From Bacillus sp. FJAT-14578 (GTDB lineage Bacteria > Bacillota > Bacilli > Bacillales > Bacillaceae_H), in contig NZ_AYSE01000004.1 in the NCBI RefSeq assembly GCF_000504165.1, forward strand, positions 248,001-312,000: a DNA stretch of 64,000 nt, read 5' to 3'. How positions within the stretch are numbered: position 1 is the first letter of the stretch; every line of letters begins with the position of its first letter. A program made the position numbers and the translations under genes. The notes beneath the pieces were generated by a model, which saw only the letters and a list, made by a program, of their open reading frames with translations, was not told where the DNA came from and ran no database searches. Shown piece by piece: positions 55,892 through 63,276 of this stretch.

Positions 55892-55928
55892 AAAAAAAGT
55901 CAGTCATTGAAATGGCTGACTTTTTTTG
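55892..55928 (+). terminator. Terminator of the intracellular protease gene
   Basis: AAAAAAGTCAG(T)CATT pairs with AATGGCTGACTTTTTT. Confidence 0.88.
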
Positions 55929-56024
55929 TTTTTCATCACATCTTTTTTGTCATAAAATTTGCTTTAAATTAATTTAGTTAAACTATGTTCTAAATGAAAA
56001 CAAATTTTGAATTCAAGTCTATAA

Positions 56025-56080
56025 GAGGTGATTTTAACCATGTAACAGACAAAAGCAAACCGGGCATATTAACCATGTAG
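56025..56080 (+). other. Two minimal start-stop signals
   Basis: GAGGTG is followed nine bases later by ATG TAA (56040-56045), and TTAACCATGTAG repeats the layout at 56070-56080. They lie in the leader of the next small gene and could hold initiating ribosomes. Confidence 0.25.
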
Positions 56081-56117
56081 GCCAGCCTACAATGACTACA
56101 AGCAGGAGGGTTTTATC

Positions 56118-56255
56118 ATGACAAAACGTAACCGTAAAACAAAAGCCGGCGCACAAAATCCAAAGTCCATTACTGAATTCTCAAGCGAGCTTGCTGCAAA
56201 CCCGGCAAGCAAACAAGCGAAACAAACGGAAAAATCTCACCCGAATCAAGGTTAA
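56118..56255 (+). CDS. 45-residue basic hydrophilic protein
   Basis: Starts MTKRNRKTKAGAQNPKSITE after GCAGGAGGG. Highly charged, low in hydrophobic residues, ending KSHPNQG. Composition resembles small spore proteins of bacilli, but I cannot place it in a named family. Confidence 0.7.
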   Translation: MTKRNRKTKAGAQNPKSITEFSSELAANPASKQAKQTEKSHPNQG

Positions 56256-56481
56256 AAGCGATTTGTCATTTTTATCATCGTGCCTCGAGAAAAGACCGTT
56301 TTCGAGGCACGCAACATGCAAAAACTTAGGGCAAGCTTTTTATAGATCGGGTAGCTATGTAATATATTTAGCTTTGAGATCGGGCCTTTGCTGCCTGTTA
56401 GAATAGAATACATAACTTCATTTGAAATCTACCTGAAAATAAACGCTCATCCATATGGAAGGTATAAAGATAGGTGATGTA

Positions 56482-56739
56482 ATGGGGTTTTTCATTTTCT
56501 CATTCATTTTTTTTGCAGGCGGGTTAGTTTTGCTTTATCTGGCTGTATTTAAATATACAAGACAGGATTATGAAAAGGAGAAGGAAAAGAATGAATGGAT
56601 GAAAGGTCATTGGACAGAAGGTGATACATACCAATTATTTTTCCGTTCGTATATACTTAGTAAAATCGTTTTTATCATCCTATCTTTAATCCTGATTATA
56701 TTCGGCGGATTTCTTCTTACAGTGTTCTTTCTCGGATAA
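56482..56739 (+). CDS. Small two-helix membrane protein
   Basis: An 85-residue protein with two hydrophobic segments (about 3-22 and 58-82) and a charged loop (YTRQDYEKEKEKNEWMKGHW). ATG at 56482 follows AGGTGA; an upstream ATG at 56455 does not. Unknown function. Confidence 0.65.
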   Translation: MGFFIFSFIFFAGGLVLLYLAVFKYTRQDYEKEKEKNEWMKGHWTEGDTYQLFFRSYILSKIVFIILSLILIIFGGFLLTVFFLG

Positions 56740-56769
56740 CATCATTGATTATAAATGAATGTTTACAAC

Positions 56770-56892
56770 ATATAACAATAATCCGGATGGGACTGAGCTG
56801 AGGTAACGGTAACTGATGAACCCAGCTACACTGTAGTTGTTTGGTGGGAATCCCCTACCTCTTAACGAAGTATAGGTGGGGGAGGATGTCAA
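56770..56892 (+). mobile_element. Right-end relic of an IS200/IS605-type (tnpB) element
   Basis: GGTGGGAATCCCCTACCT, a hairpin (56851-56860 with 56874-56883) and GGGGGAGGATGTCAA form the typical right end of IS605-group elements. Upstream GGTAACGGTAACTGATGAAC..CACTGTAGTTG resembles the transcribed scaffold before such ends. No tnpA or tnpB frame remains. Confidence 0.65.
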
Positions 56893-57179
56893 TCATTCTT
56901 GAAATCGTCCATACACTAACAATGATGGGACAGCTTGCGTTGTTTAACTTGTTTGTCGGGGGAACGATTTATCAGCTGGATTCCAAACTATATATCTCGA
57001 TTACAAAAGAGTGGGCCGGTTTAATTGGACAGGCACGCCCGTATCTATATTGGGGTGAGACATACATGCTCCTTATTCCGCTATGTTTTTTATTGTTTGC
57101 AGTCGTTTCGTTCCATATACTGGGAAGAGGGGTGCGAAAACATTTCCATCAAACTTATATGAAAACCCGCTGGTATTAA
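56886..57179 (+). pseudogene. C-terminal remnant of a peptide-type ABC transporter permease
   Basis: 97 codons from an ATG inside the IS relic. The end matches the last helices of OppC/DppC-like permeases: EWAGLIGQARPYLYW, then a hydrophobic helix, then SFHILGRGVRKHF (compare the usual FNLLGDGLRD). The EAA loop and the N-terminal two thirds are missing. GGGGGAGG lies too close to the ATG to be a proper site, and no other transporter gene is near. Most likely the gene was cut by the IS insertion and subsequent deletion. Confidence 0.65.
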
Positions 57180-57189
57180 AAATGAATAG

Positions 57190-57230
57190 GAGGATGGCTC
57201 AAAGGGTAGTTTTCCCTTTGAGCCATCCTC
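57190..57230. repeat. Solo copy of hairpin B of the composite repeat
   Basis: GAGGATGGCTCAAAGGG (57190-57206) with its perfect complement at 57214-57230. It can serve as the end of the minus-strand SR1P transcript. Confidence 0.85.
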
Positions 57231-57256
57231 TTTGTCATAATAGATTCATATGTCAA

Positions 57257-57379
57257 TTATTTGGAGCCTTTTTCTTTTTCTTTATCGCAGCAATTGCACT
57301 GACCATATAAAGTAGACACCTTTTCTGTTTCGAATTGATCGATTGTTTCGCTACAGTTTTGGCAAATGATAGTTCCCAT
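57257..57379 (-). CDS. SR1P-family GapA-binding peptide, downstream copy
   Basis: A 40-residue peptide, MGTIICQNCSETIDQFETEK then VSTLYGQCNCCDKE, with paired cysteines. It matches B. subtilis SR1P (MGTIVCQDC.., TTLYGTC), the peptide encoded by the dual-function RNA SR1 that binds GapA. Shine-Dalgarno GGAAGGGAG. It is 112 bp downstream of a near-identical copy, with its own CcpN box but a poor -35. Hairpin B follows the gene. Confidence 0.85.
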   Translation of the reverse strand: MGTIICQNCSETIDQFETEKVSTLYGQCNCCDKEKEKGSK

Positions 57380-57456
57380 TAGTAAGGCTCCCTTCCTTTT
57401 AAATGTAAAAGATTCACAATTTTTAAGATGTAAGTGCTTTTTTATTCTTTAACCCT

Positions 57457-57472
57457 ATAATAGTATGTCACA
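57457..57472 (-). promoter_or_regulatory. CcpN box and -10 of the downstream SR1P copy
   Basis: Minus strand TGTGACATACT (57462-57472) overlaps TATTAT (57457-57462). No TTGACA is present at the -35 position. Confidence 0.7.
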
Positions 57473-57491
57473 ATATAGATTCATATTATAA

Positions 57492-57614
57492 TTATTTGGA
57501 GCCCTTTTCTTTTTCTTTGTCACAGCAAGTGCATTGCCCATATAAAGTAGACACCTTTTCATGTTCAAATTGATCGATTGTTTTGCTGCAGTTTTGGCAA
57601 ATGATAGTTCCCAT
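57492..57614 (-). CDS. SR1P-family GapA-binding peptide, upstream copy
   Basis: A 40-residue peptide differing from its neighbour at few positions (SKTIDQFEHEK and GQCTCCDKE). The short form starting at 57614 is chosen over a 77-residue frame, because AAGGGAG precedes it and the family is about 39 residues. It has a full promoter with two CcpN boxes. In B. subtilis SR1 RNA also base-pairs with ahrC mRNA, an activator of roc genes; whether this RNA does so cannot be read here. Confidence 0.88.
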   Translation of the reverse strand: MGTIICQNCSKTIDQFEHEKVSTLYGQCTCCDKEKEKGSK

Positions 57615-57692
57615 TAGTAAGGCTCCCTTCTTTTTGAATGTAGAAGATTCATAATTTTTAAGGTGTAAGCGTTTTTTTAAATCTTTAACACT

Positions 57693-57740
57693 ATAATAGT
57701 ATGTCACAATTAGATTGTCAAACATAATTTGTATGTCACA
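57693..57740 (-). promoter_or_regulatory. Promoter with two CcpN operator boxes (SR1-type gene)
   Basis: Minus strand: TTGACA (57716-57721), 17-base spacer, TATTAT (57693-57698). TGTGACATACT (57698-57708) and TGTGACATACA (57730-57740) both match the CcpN motif TRTGHYATAYW at all positions. CcpN represses gluconeogenic genes and sr1 on sugars. Confidence 0.85.
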
Positions 57741-57896
57741 TTTGTGAGGAAAATGTCGAGAGGTTCTTGTAACTAAAGTGTAACTGACATGCTATAATCA
57801 TCCTTATTAGAAAAACTATCTTAATGGATTTCATCAGCTGGCTTCAATGTATTGGGAGAAAAGAGTGAAAACTATTTTATCAAGGAGGATTTATGC

Positions 57897-58055
57897 ATGT
57901 GGGTAATCACTGTTCATGAAAAGGAACATATTCAAATGTTTGAATTTGATACGGAGACGGAAGCGAGAGAAGCTTTCAAGGGAATCAAGGGTTCTAAAAT
58001 TCTTTCGGAAGTTGTTTACTTTAATGATCCTTGTTTTACTGTAGTAGGTATTTAA
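57897..58055 (+). CDS. 52-residue MWVIT-family small protein, copy 3
   Basis: MWVITVHEKEHIQMFEFDTE at the start and GSKILSEVVYFNDP near the end; 52 residues like the copies at 8285 and 17100. AAGGAGG lies upstream. The leader word TGTATTGGGAGAAAAG is shared with copy 1, about 40-50 bp before the ATG, so duplication included the 5-prime flank. Function unknown. Confidence 0.8.
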   Translation: MWVITVHEKEHIQMFEFDTETEAREAFKGIKGSKILSEVVYFNDPCFTVVGI

Positions 58056-58091
58056 GTCGCTATCTTTATAAATTGACATTGAATAATCATT

Positions 58092-58143
58092 AACAATAAA
58101 CAAGAAGTCTTCCATCACTATGGAAGACTTCTTGTTTATTGTT
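58092..58143. terminator. 24-bp perfect hairpin overlapping the end of the EamA gene
   Basis: Arms 58092-58115 and 58120-58143, loop CACT, no mismatch. It serves both convergent genes; the last two codons and stop of the minus-strand gene are inside one arm. Confidence 0.9.
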
Positions 58144-59044
58144 GCAGTTCTTCAGCTGTTTCTTGCTTTTTTAAAGGCAGCTTACTTTCAGAGACCATAA
58201 TTCCTGTGAGAATGAATAATAGGCCAGCTATTAACCGAACTGTAATATGTTCATCAAGGAGAAATGCCCCCCACACGAGGGCACTGGCCGGAATTAAATA
58301 TGTGACCATTTCCGCTGTTTCCGGTTTTCCGTGTTTTATCAAGTAATAGAATAAGATGTTGGCAATTCCGGAACCAAACACCCCAATGCCGATTAACGAA
58401 CGCAAAATCTCTCCATCCGCAACCGGTAAAACGGATACCTCTTCAAACGACAGGGCCATTATGCCGCTCCCAATCATGCCGCCTAATAGTGTGCCAAACG
58501 CAATGTGATACACGGATAGCTCCCCTAAACCATGTTTGGATAGTTGTGAAGAGAACGCATAGCTGATGGCTGCCAGCATCATCGTTCCGAAGGCTTGAAG
58601 ATTCCCCTCCATCATAGAAGCCGCATCAATGTTCAACAATAAAATCAAGCCAATGAACGCAACTAAAATTCCGATCCATTGTTGTTTTGTCGTTGAAGCC
58701 TTAAAAAAGATTAGTCCCACTAAAATTGTCCAGATGGGGGTCGTCGCATTCAAAATGGAGGCAAGGCCTGAGGAAATCTGCTGTTCGCTGTAAGCGATGA
58801 ACGTCCAAGGTATGGCTGTATTGAACAGGCTGACGGCTATCATCGATTTTAACGGGAATTTTCCGGTTTTAAATTGAATTTTCAATATCATCATCATGAC
58901 AATGATTGTCACTAGTCCAAAGAGGCATCGAAAAAAGGCGATGGTCCATGGTTCAAATACTCCTAGTAACACTTTAACGAAATAAAAGGACCCGCCCCAA
59001 ATAAGACTTAATATCATTAAAACAGTAAAATACAGCGGTGCCAT
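58136..59044 (-). CDS. EamA/DMT-family transporter
   Basis: A 302-residue protein with ten predicted helices in two EamA repeats (IWGGSFYFVKVLL near 15; ANILFYYLIKHGKPETAEMVTYLIP near 230). Substrate unknown. ATG at 59044 follows GGGGGAAG. Divergent from a MocR regulator, a common pairing that suggests the regulator controls it. Confidence 0.88.
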   Translation of the reverse strand: MAPLYFTVLMILSLIWGGSFYFVKVLLGVFEPWTIAFFRCLFGLVTIIVMMMILKIQFKTGKFPLKSMIAVSLFNTAIPWTFIAYSEQQISSGLASILNATTPIWTILVGLIFFKASTTKQQWIGILVAFIGLILLLNIDAASMMEGNLQAFGTMMLAAISYAFSSQLSKHGLGELSVYHIAFGTLLGGMIGSGIMALSFEEVSVLPVADGEILRSLIGIGVFGSGIANILFYYLIKHGKPETAEMVTYLIPASALVWGAFLLDEHITVRLIAGLLFILTGIMVSESKLPLKKQETAEELQQ

Positions 59045-59071
59045 GAATTCTTCCCCCATTCCCATTATTTG

Positions 59072-59140
59072 TTTTCATTATGGGTTTGAAATGGTATGAT
59101 GTACACAACCAATTGGCTGAGAAGGAGAACCAACCAATTT
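59072..59140 (+). promoter_or_regulatory. mocR promoter and direct repeats
   Basis: TTTTCA (59072-59077), 17-base spacer, TATGAT (59095-59100). ACCAATT occurs at 59108 and again at 59133, just after the start of transcription. Confidence 0.5.
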
Positions 59141-59155
59141 GAAAGGTGGAAAAGG

Positions 59156-60601
59156 ATGATTAGTTTAGATTGGCAGCCGGCCAAAAATAGTGATGTTCCC
59201 ATCTATAAACAAATCGTTGATTGGATTAAAGGGAAAATCGGAAACGGAGAATGGCCTATTGGCAGTAAATTACCGACAGAAAGGGCACTGGCCGTAGCGC
59301 TTCAGGTGAACCGAAGTACAATCGGAACAGCATATGATGAACTGAAGGCAGAAGGGTTGATTGAGGCAAAAATGGGGAGCGGCACAAGAGTCGTGAACAA
59401 TACATGGTCACTTATGTCGAATGACGCTCCTCCAGATTGGGATGAATATGTAAAGACAGGAATTTATCGTCCCAACTTTTCCATGATGCAGGCCATCAAT
59501 CAAGCGGAATCGAAAGCGGATTTTATTCGTCTTAGCCTTGGAGGACCACCTCCTGAACTATTTTCAGCGAAAACGATGGAAACTATCCTAACGCGTATCC
59601 CTGCTAAAATGCGTTCAATCGGGTATGAGGAGCCGAAGGGACTATTGCCGCTAAGAGAACAAATCAGTATTTATTTAGGAAAAAAGGGAATTGATGTATC
59701 ACCAGGGAGTATTTTGATTGTGTCCGGCGCTCTCCAGGCGCTGCAGCTCATCTCCATCGGATTGTTGAAAAAGGGATCAACGATTTTATTGGAAAATCCT
59801 TCTTACTTGCAATCACTGCCCATTTTTCAGTCGGCAGGTATGAAGATGGCGGCCATTCCGCTTGATGAAGAAGGCATGAAGCCTTCCAGCATCAAAACGA
59901 TATCCAACCCTTCCCTTCTTTATACGATTCCCAGCTTTCATAATCCAACAAGCATTACGATGTCAGAGAAGAGAAGGAAAGAGTTACTAGACATATGTGA
60001 ACAAAAGCGTCTCCCCATTGTAGAAGATGATATTTACCGTGATGTGTGGCTTGATGAAGAAGCACCGCTTCCGCTGAAAGCAATGGACAAAAATGGTCTT
60101 GTTCTTTATTTAAGCAGCATGTCCAAAAGCTTCGGAGCCGGTTTGCGAATCGGATGGATCGCGGGTCCTGAATCGGTAATCAATCGATTGGCCGACCTGA
60201 AAATGCAAATCGATTATGGAACGAGTTCTCTTTCGCAGTGGGCAGTGGCCGAGCTGTTGGAAAGCGGTTTATATGAAGAGCATTTGCAAAAGATGAGGGA
60301 ATCGTTAAAAATTAGAAGAGATGCCGCACTGCAAGCGTTGCAACAATATATGCCGCATCTAGGTACGTGGAGAAAACCGACAGGGGGATTTTTTATTTGG
60401 GTCAAGCTCCATCAAACCATTTCTTTGTCCATGTTGTTTGAAGAGGCTTTCAAACAACATTTATTAATCAACCCGGGCAGCCTGTATAATCAGGCGGACT
60501 CCACTCATATCCGCCTCTCATACGGATATGAATCACCGGAAAACTTGCGAAGCGGCATTAAAGAACTGGCTCGCATTATTGAAAAATGCGGGAAAAAGTA
60601 G
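59156..60601 (+). CDS. MocR/PdxR-type GntR-aminotransferase regulator
   Basis: A 481-residue fusion: GntR winged helix (about 10-80: PIYKQIVDWIKGKIGNGEWPIGSKLPTERALA) joined to a fold-type I aminotransferase domain (about 110-475) with the PLP lysine in SSMSKSFGAGLRIGWIAGP. ATG at 59156 follows AAAGGTGG. Regulates the divergent EamA gene and probably itself; the real effector is unknown. Confidence 0.9.
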   Translation: MISLDWQPAKNSDVPIYKQIVDWIKGKIGNGEWPIGSKLPTERALAVALQVNRSTIGTAYDELKAEGLIEAKMGSGTRVVNNTWSLMSNDAPPDWDEYVKTGIYRPNFSMMQAINQAESKADFIRLSLGGPPPELFSAKTMETILTRIPAKMRSIGYEEPKGLLPLREQISIYLGKKGIDVSPGSILIVSGALQALQLISIGLLKKGSTILLENPSYLQSLPIFQSAGMKMAAIPLDEEGMKPSSIKTISNPSLLYTIPSFHNPTSITMSEKRRKELLDICEQKRLPIVEDDIYRDVWLDEEAPLPLKAMDKNGLVLYLSSMSKSFGAGLRIGWIAGPESVINRLADLKMQIDYGTSSLSQWAVAELLESGLYEEHLQKMRESLKIRRDAALQALQQYMPHLGTWRKPTGGFFIWVKLHQTISLSMLFEEAFKQHLLINPGSLYNQADSTHIRLSYGYESPENLRSGIKELARIIEKCGKK

Positions 60602-60644
60602 GCGCTGCAGAAAACTAATTATTTTCATATGAGGTAGATTTATT

Positions 60645-61577
60645 ATGAAACAAATCATGGAAAGCATCCGCAACGATTACCAGCTGCTCTTTACCAATAC
60701 ACCATCGGAAATGAATGAAAATGTCCGGCGCTACGCTGCCTATTATGGGCTTCCGATTAAACAGGCTTCATACCGTTATGGATACGAACGGGTCGGTAAT
60801 GAAAGGTTATTCGTTCAATCTTTTCGTCCCGAGTGCGCTAAAGCCCATATTCTCCTTCTTCATGGCTATTACGACCATGCAGGAGTGTTAAATGAAACGA
60901 TTCGTTATTTCGTTCACAAAGGATTTCATGTGTGGACCATCGATTTTCCCGGTCACGGGTTGTCGACAGGTGAGAGGGCTTCCATTTCGGATTTTTCCTA
61001 CTATGCAGAAAGCGTAAAAGAAATCGTCCGGAGACATTTGGCCAAAGCAGATTCTCCTGTATATTTCATTGCCCACAGTACAGGGGCGGCAGCGGGGATG
61101 CATTATCTTTTACATCATAAAGAAGCTTCGGTCATACGAAAAGCGGTGTTCATTTGTCCTCTTGTTCGTTCTTATCGCTGGAATGCATCGACCATCGGTA
61201 TCAAATTACTTAAGCCATTTGTTTCCGAATTAAGGAGAGTCATTCGAACAAACTCATCGAATGAAGCGTTTTTAAGGTTTATAAGGAATGATCCCTTGCA
61301 GCACGATAAAGTTCCGCTTAGTTGGGCTGAGGCACTAATGAGATGGAATGATGATATCAAAAAAGCCAATCCCAGCGGGGCGGATGTGTTCATCATTCAA
61401 GGAAAAGATGATACAACCGTGGATTGGCAGCATAATGTTGTGTTTCTGCTGAAAAAGTTTCCATTTGCATCTGTGAGTCTTGTAGAAGGCGGAAAACATC
61501 ATTTGTTGAACGAACGCGATGAAATCAGACAAGCTGTCTTTACGTTGATCCATAATTATTTAACAAAGGAGAAGTAA
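60645..61577 (+). CDS. Alpha/beta hydrolase, lysophospholipase/monoacylglycerol lipase type
   Basis: A 310-residue cytoplasmic hydrolase. HGYYDHAG near 75, DFPGHGLSTGER near 104, nucleophile in FIAHSTGAAAG near 145, acid residue in GKDDTTVDW near 253 and histidine in GGKHHLLNE near 284. Starts 43 bp after mocR with GAGGTAG upstream. Confidence 0.85.
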   Translation: MKQIMESIRNDYQLLFTNTPSEMNENVRRYAAYYGLPIKQASYRYGYERVGNERLFVQSFRPECAKAHILLLHGYYDHAGVLNETIRYFVHKGFHVWTIDFPGHGLSTGERASISDFSYYAESVKEIVRRHLAKADSPVYFIAHSTGAAAGMHYLLHHKEASVIRKAVFICPLVRSYRWNASTIGIKLLKPFVSELRRVIRTNSSNEAFLRFIRNDPLQHDKVPLSWAEALMRWNDDIKKANPSGADVFIIQGKDDTTVDWQHNVVFLLKKFPFASVSLVEGGKHHLLNERDEIRQAVFTLIHNYLTKEK

Positions 61578-61638
61578 GGATCATAAGAGAAATCCCTTTC
61601 TTCTCCTTACTCTCTAAAAGGTTTAGTTAGAATATAGC

Positions 61639-61886
61639 CTATATAAAAAACACTTCCCTCGCCAGAAAAGGCACCTTCGTTTTCAAGCTTTGATACGCGG
61701 ATGTCCCAGTAGGAGAAGAGTAAGCAACCATCCCAAAGTCGTGTGCCATCACCATGGCTCGTTTCATATGAAGGGGGTCACTTACGATTGTGTATGTACG
61801 GAAATGCTGTTTTTCTCCAAGTTTCTTCGCTTGCTGCAAATTTTCTTCCGTGATGTTCGAACGTGTTTCAAAATTATAAAAATGAA
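61639..61886 (-). pseudogene. Fragment of a YdcF/SanA-type (DUF218) protein
   Basis: The C-terminal part of a DUF218 protein is readable: ETRSNITEENLQQAKKLG and VSDPLHMKRAMVMAHDFGM. The N-terminal half is missing; immediately upstream on the minus strand lies a terminator hairpin (61887-61920) rather than coding sequence. The frame remains open, but there is no good start. Confidence 0.6.
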
Positions 61887-61920
61887 AAACAACCCGTTTC
61901 ATCATTGAAACGGGTTGTTT
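61887..61920 (-). terminator. Terminator-like hairpin at the YdcF fragment junction
   Basis: AAACAACCCGTTTCA (61887-61901) pairs perfectly with 61906-61920; on the minus strand it is followed by a T-rich run. Confidence 0.75.
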
Positions 61921-61994
61921 AGGGGTATATATTATGGGTATTTTATTGGTCGTCTGATAAGTTAAATGAAAACACCCCGCTCTGTCGTAACTCA

Positions 61995-62304
61995 AAGTGT
62001 CTCAAAACCCGCACTCGCAGGTGGGCGTTCGCACAACCGCTTTTAACGTCCCTAAATCCAAGGGCATGTTATCGGCAATTGAATATTGGACTCCCTTATT
62101 TATCACATCGGTTTGAGACAACAGCGAGCATACGAGCATCGCAGGTATGTACGGCATTTCTTCACCATCCGTAAAGTTGACTTATAGTGAAGAGCTGTTG
62201 TTTATATCGCTTGTGTAATTATCATATCGAAAGCAAAGCCATTTGGCAAGAGGTGATAAATTCCATTTTAAGGAATTTTCATGTTTATCCAATCGATAAC
62301 GATA
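61995..62304. other. Intergenic stretch with a short unexplained ORF
   Basis: No supported gene. A minus-strand frame 62002-62157 (51 codons, MPYIPAMLVCSLLSQTDV start, TCECGF end) could be a gene remnant; I recognise no family and no ribosome binding site. Confidence 0.3.
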
Positions 62305-62344
62305 ACGGCCTGTTAAAGCTGGAAAATAAGTTCTAACAGGCCGT
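62305..62344 (-). terminator. Terminator of rpmG
   Basis: ACGGCCTGTTA (62305-62315) pairs with TAACAGGCCGT (62334-62344), just past the rpmG stop. Confidence 0.75.
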
Positions 62345-62358
62345 GTAATGAAGATGAA

Positions 62359-62508
62359 TTATTTTGTTTCGCGGTGAATGGTATGTTTCTTTAGACGAGG
62401 GCAATATTTTTTTAGTTCAATTCGGTCAGGGTTGTTTCGTTTATTTTTTGTGGTGATATAATTGCGATCACCTGATTCTGTGCATTGTAAGGTAATATTT
62501 ACACGCAT
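62359..62508 (-). CDS. rpmG: 50S ribosomal protein L33
   Basis: A 49-residue L33: [20 protein letters not shown] and [16 protein letters not shown]. Only two of the four zinc-finger cysteines remain (C9 and the one in KYCPR); the CxxC pairs are broken, so it is a zinc-independent (C-minus) type. Such paralogues replace the zinc-binding form under zinc starvation, in accord with the Zur box upstream. Strong GAGGAG site. Confidence 0.93.
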   Translation of the reverse strand: MRVNITLQCTESGDRNYITTKNKRNNPDRIELKKYCPRLKKHTIHRETK

Positions 62509-62524
62509 ATGTAAGTCTCCTCTC

Positions 62525-62575
62525 AAATCGTAATTGTTACGATTTGATTGTATGCTAGATTAAATCGTAAGTCAA
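62525..62575 (-). promoter_or_regulatory. Zur-controlled promoter of rpmG
   Basis: Minus strand: TTGACT (62570-62575), 17-base spacer, TACAAT (62547-62552). Immediately downstream, 62525-62545 contains TCGTAAT T GTTACGA, one mismatch from the bacillar Zur box, extended by flanking AAA/TTT. Confidence 0.88.
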
Positions 62576-62701
62576 TAGGGAATAAAATTATAAGAAAACT
62601 CCAACTCTTTTTCGTTTCACACTTTTCACACATTTTCGTGATATATTTTGTAAGTATGAAGAAAATACATAACTTAATCAGGATAGAAAGGGGCTTAACA
62701 T

Positions 62702-63271
62702 ATGAAAAAAATGATAGCGCTTATCACCGTTTTCTTCTTCATCATTACCAACCAGGCGTTTGCCCATACAGCTTTGGAAACTTCTATGCCAAAAGATGGA
62801 GACATCATCCAAGAACCGATGCAGGAAATCGTATTGAAATATGCGACAAAGATTGAGAATGGAAGCACGTTCGAATTGAAAAATTCGCATAATGAAACGG
62901 TTACTGTAAACATCACTCTTGAAAACGACACCCTAAAAGGGACAACAAATGAACCTCTCCCAAATGATCAGTATACGTTGGATTGGAATATTATCGGAGC
63001 AGACGGCCATCCGATTAAAGGTTCAATAGTTTTCCGAGTCGATGTGCCTGAACAAGCGGTTGAAGAACCGGTTGAAGAACAGGCAGAGGAAGAAGAAATG
63101 AAAAAAGCGAAAGAAAACAACGTGGATCAAGCTCCGGCGGCGGAGAAAAATGAAGTGGTTGAAGAACAAACAGCAGATGAATCAACTACATCCTTTCCAA
63201 TCGTTCTTGTCGCGATTTTAGCGGCCATTGCTATTGTCAGCCTCTTCTTTTTGCGAAAAAGAAAGGGTTAA
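62702..63271 (+). CDS. copC: CopC-domain copper resistance protein
   Basis: A 189-residue exported protein: signal peptide (cleaved after AFA, residue 21, leaving an N-terminal histidine that can bind copper), CopC beta-sandwich (about 22-117, HTALETSMPKDGDIIQEP and DWNIIGADGHPIKG), an acidic Glu/Ala-rich spacer, and a C-terminal membrane anchor (about 165-185) with RKRKG tail. Followed after five bases by copD. The pair is implicated in copper uptake or tolerance. Confidence 0.92.
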   Translation: MKKMIALITVFFFIITNQAFAHTALETSMPKDGDIIQEPMQEIVLKYATKIENGSTFELKNSHNETVTVNITLENDTLKGTTNEPLPNDQYTLDWNIIGADGHPIKGSIVFRVDVPEQAVEEPVEEQAEEEEMKKAKENNVDQAPAAEKNEVVEEQTADESTTSFPIVLVAILAAIAIVSLFFLRKRKG

Positions 63272-63276
63272 ACGCA

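Noticed and set aside
56279..56311. Terminator after the 45-residue protein gene
   Set aside because: The CGTGCCTCGA/TCGAGGCACG hairpin is real, but no T run follows, so termination is not supported.
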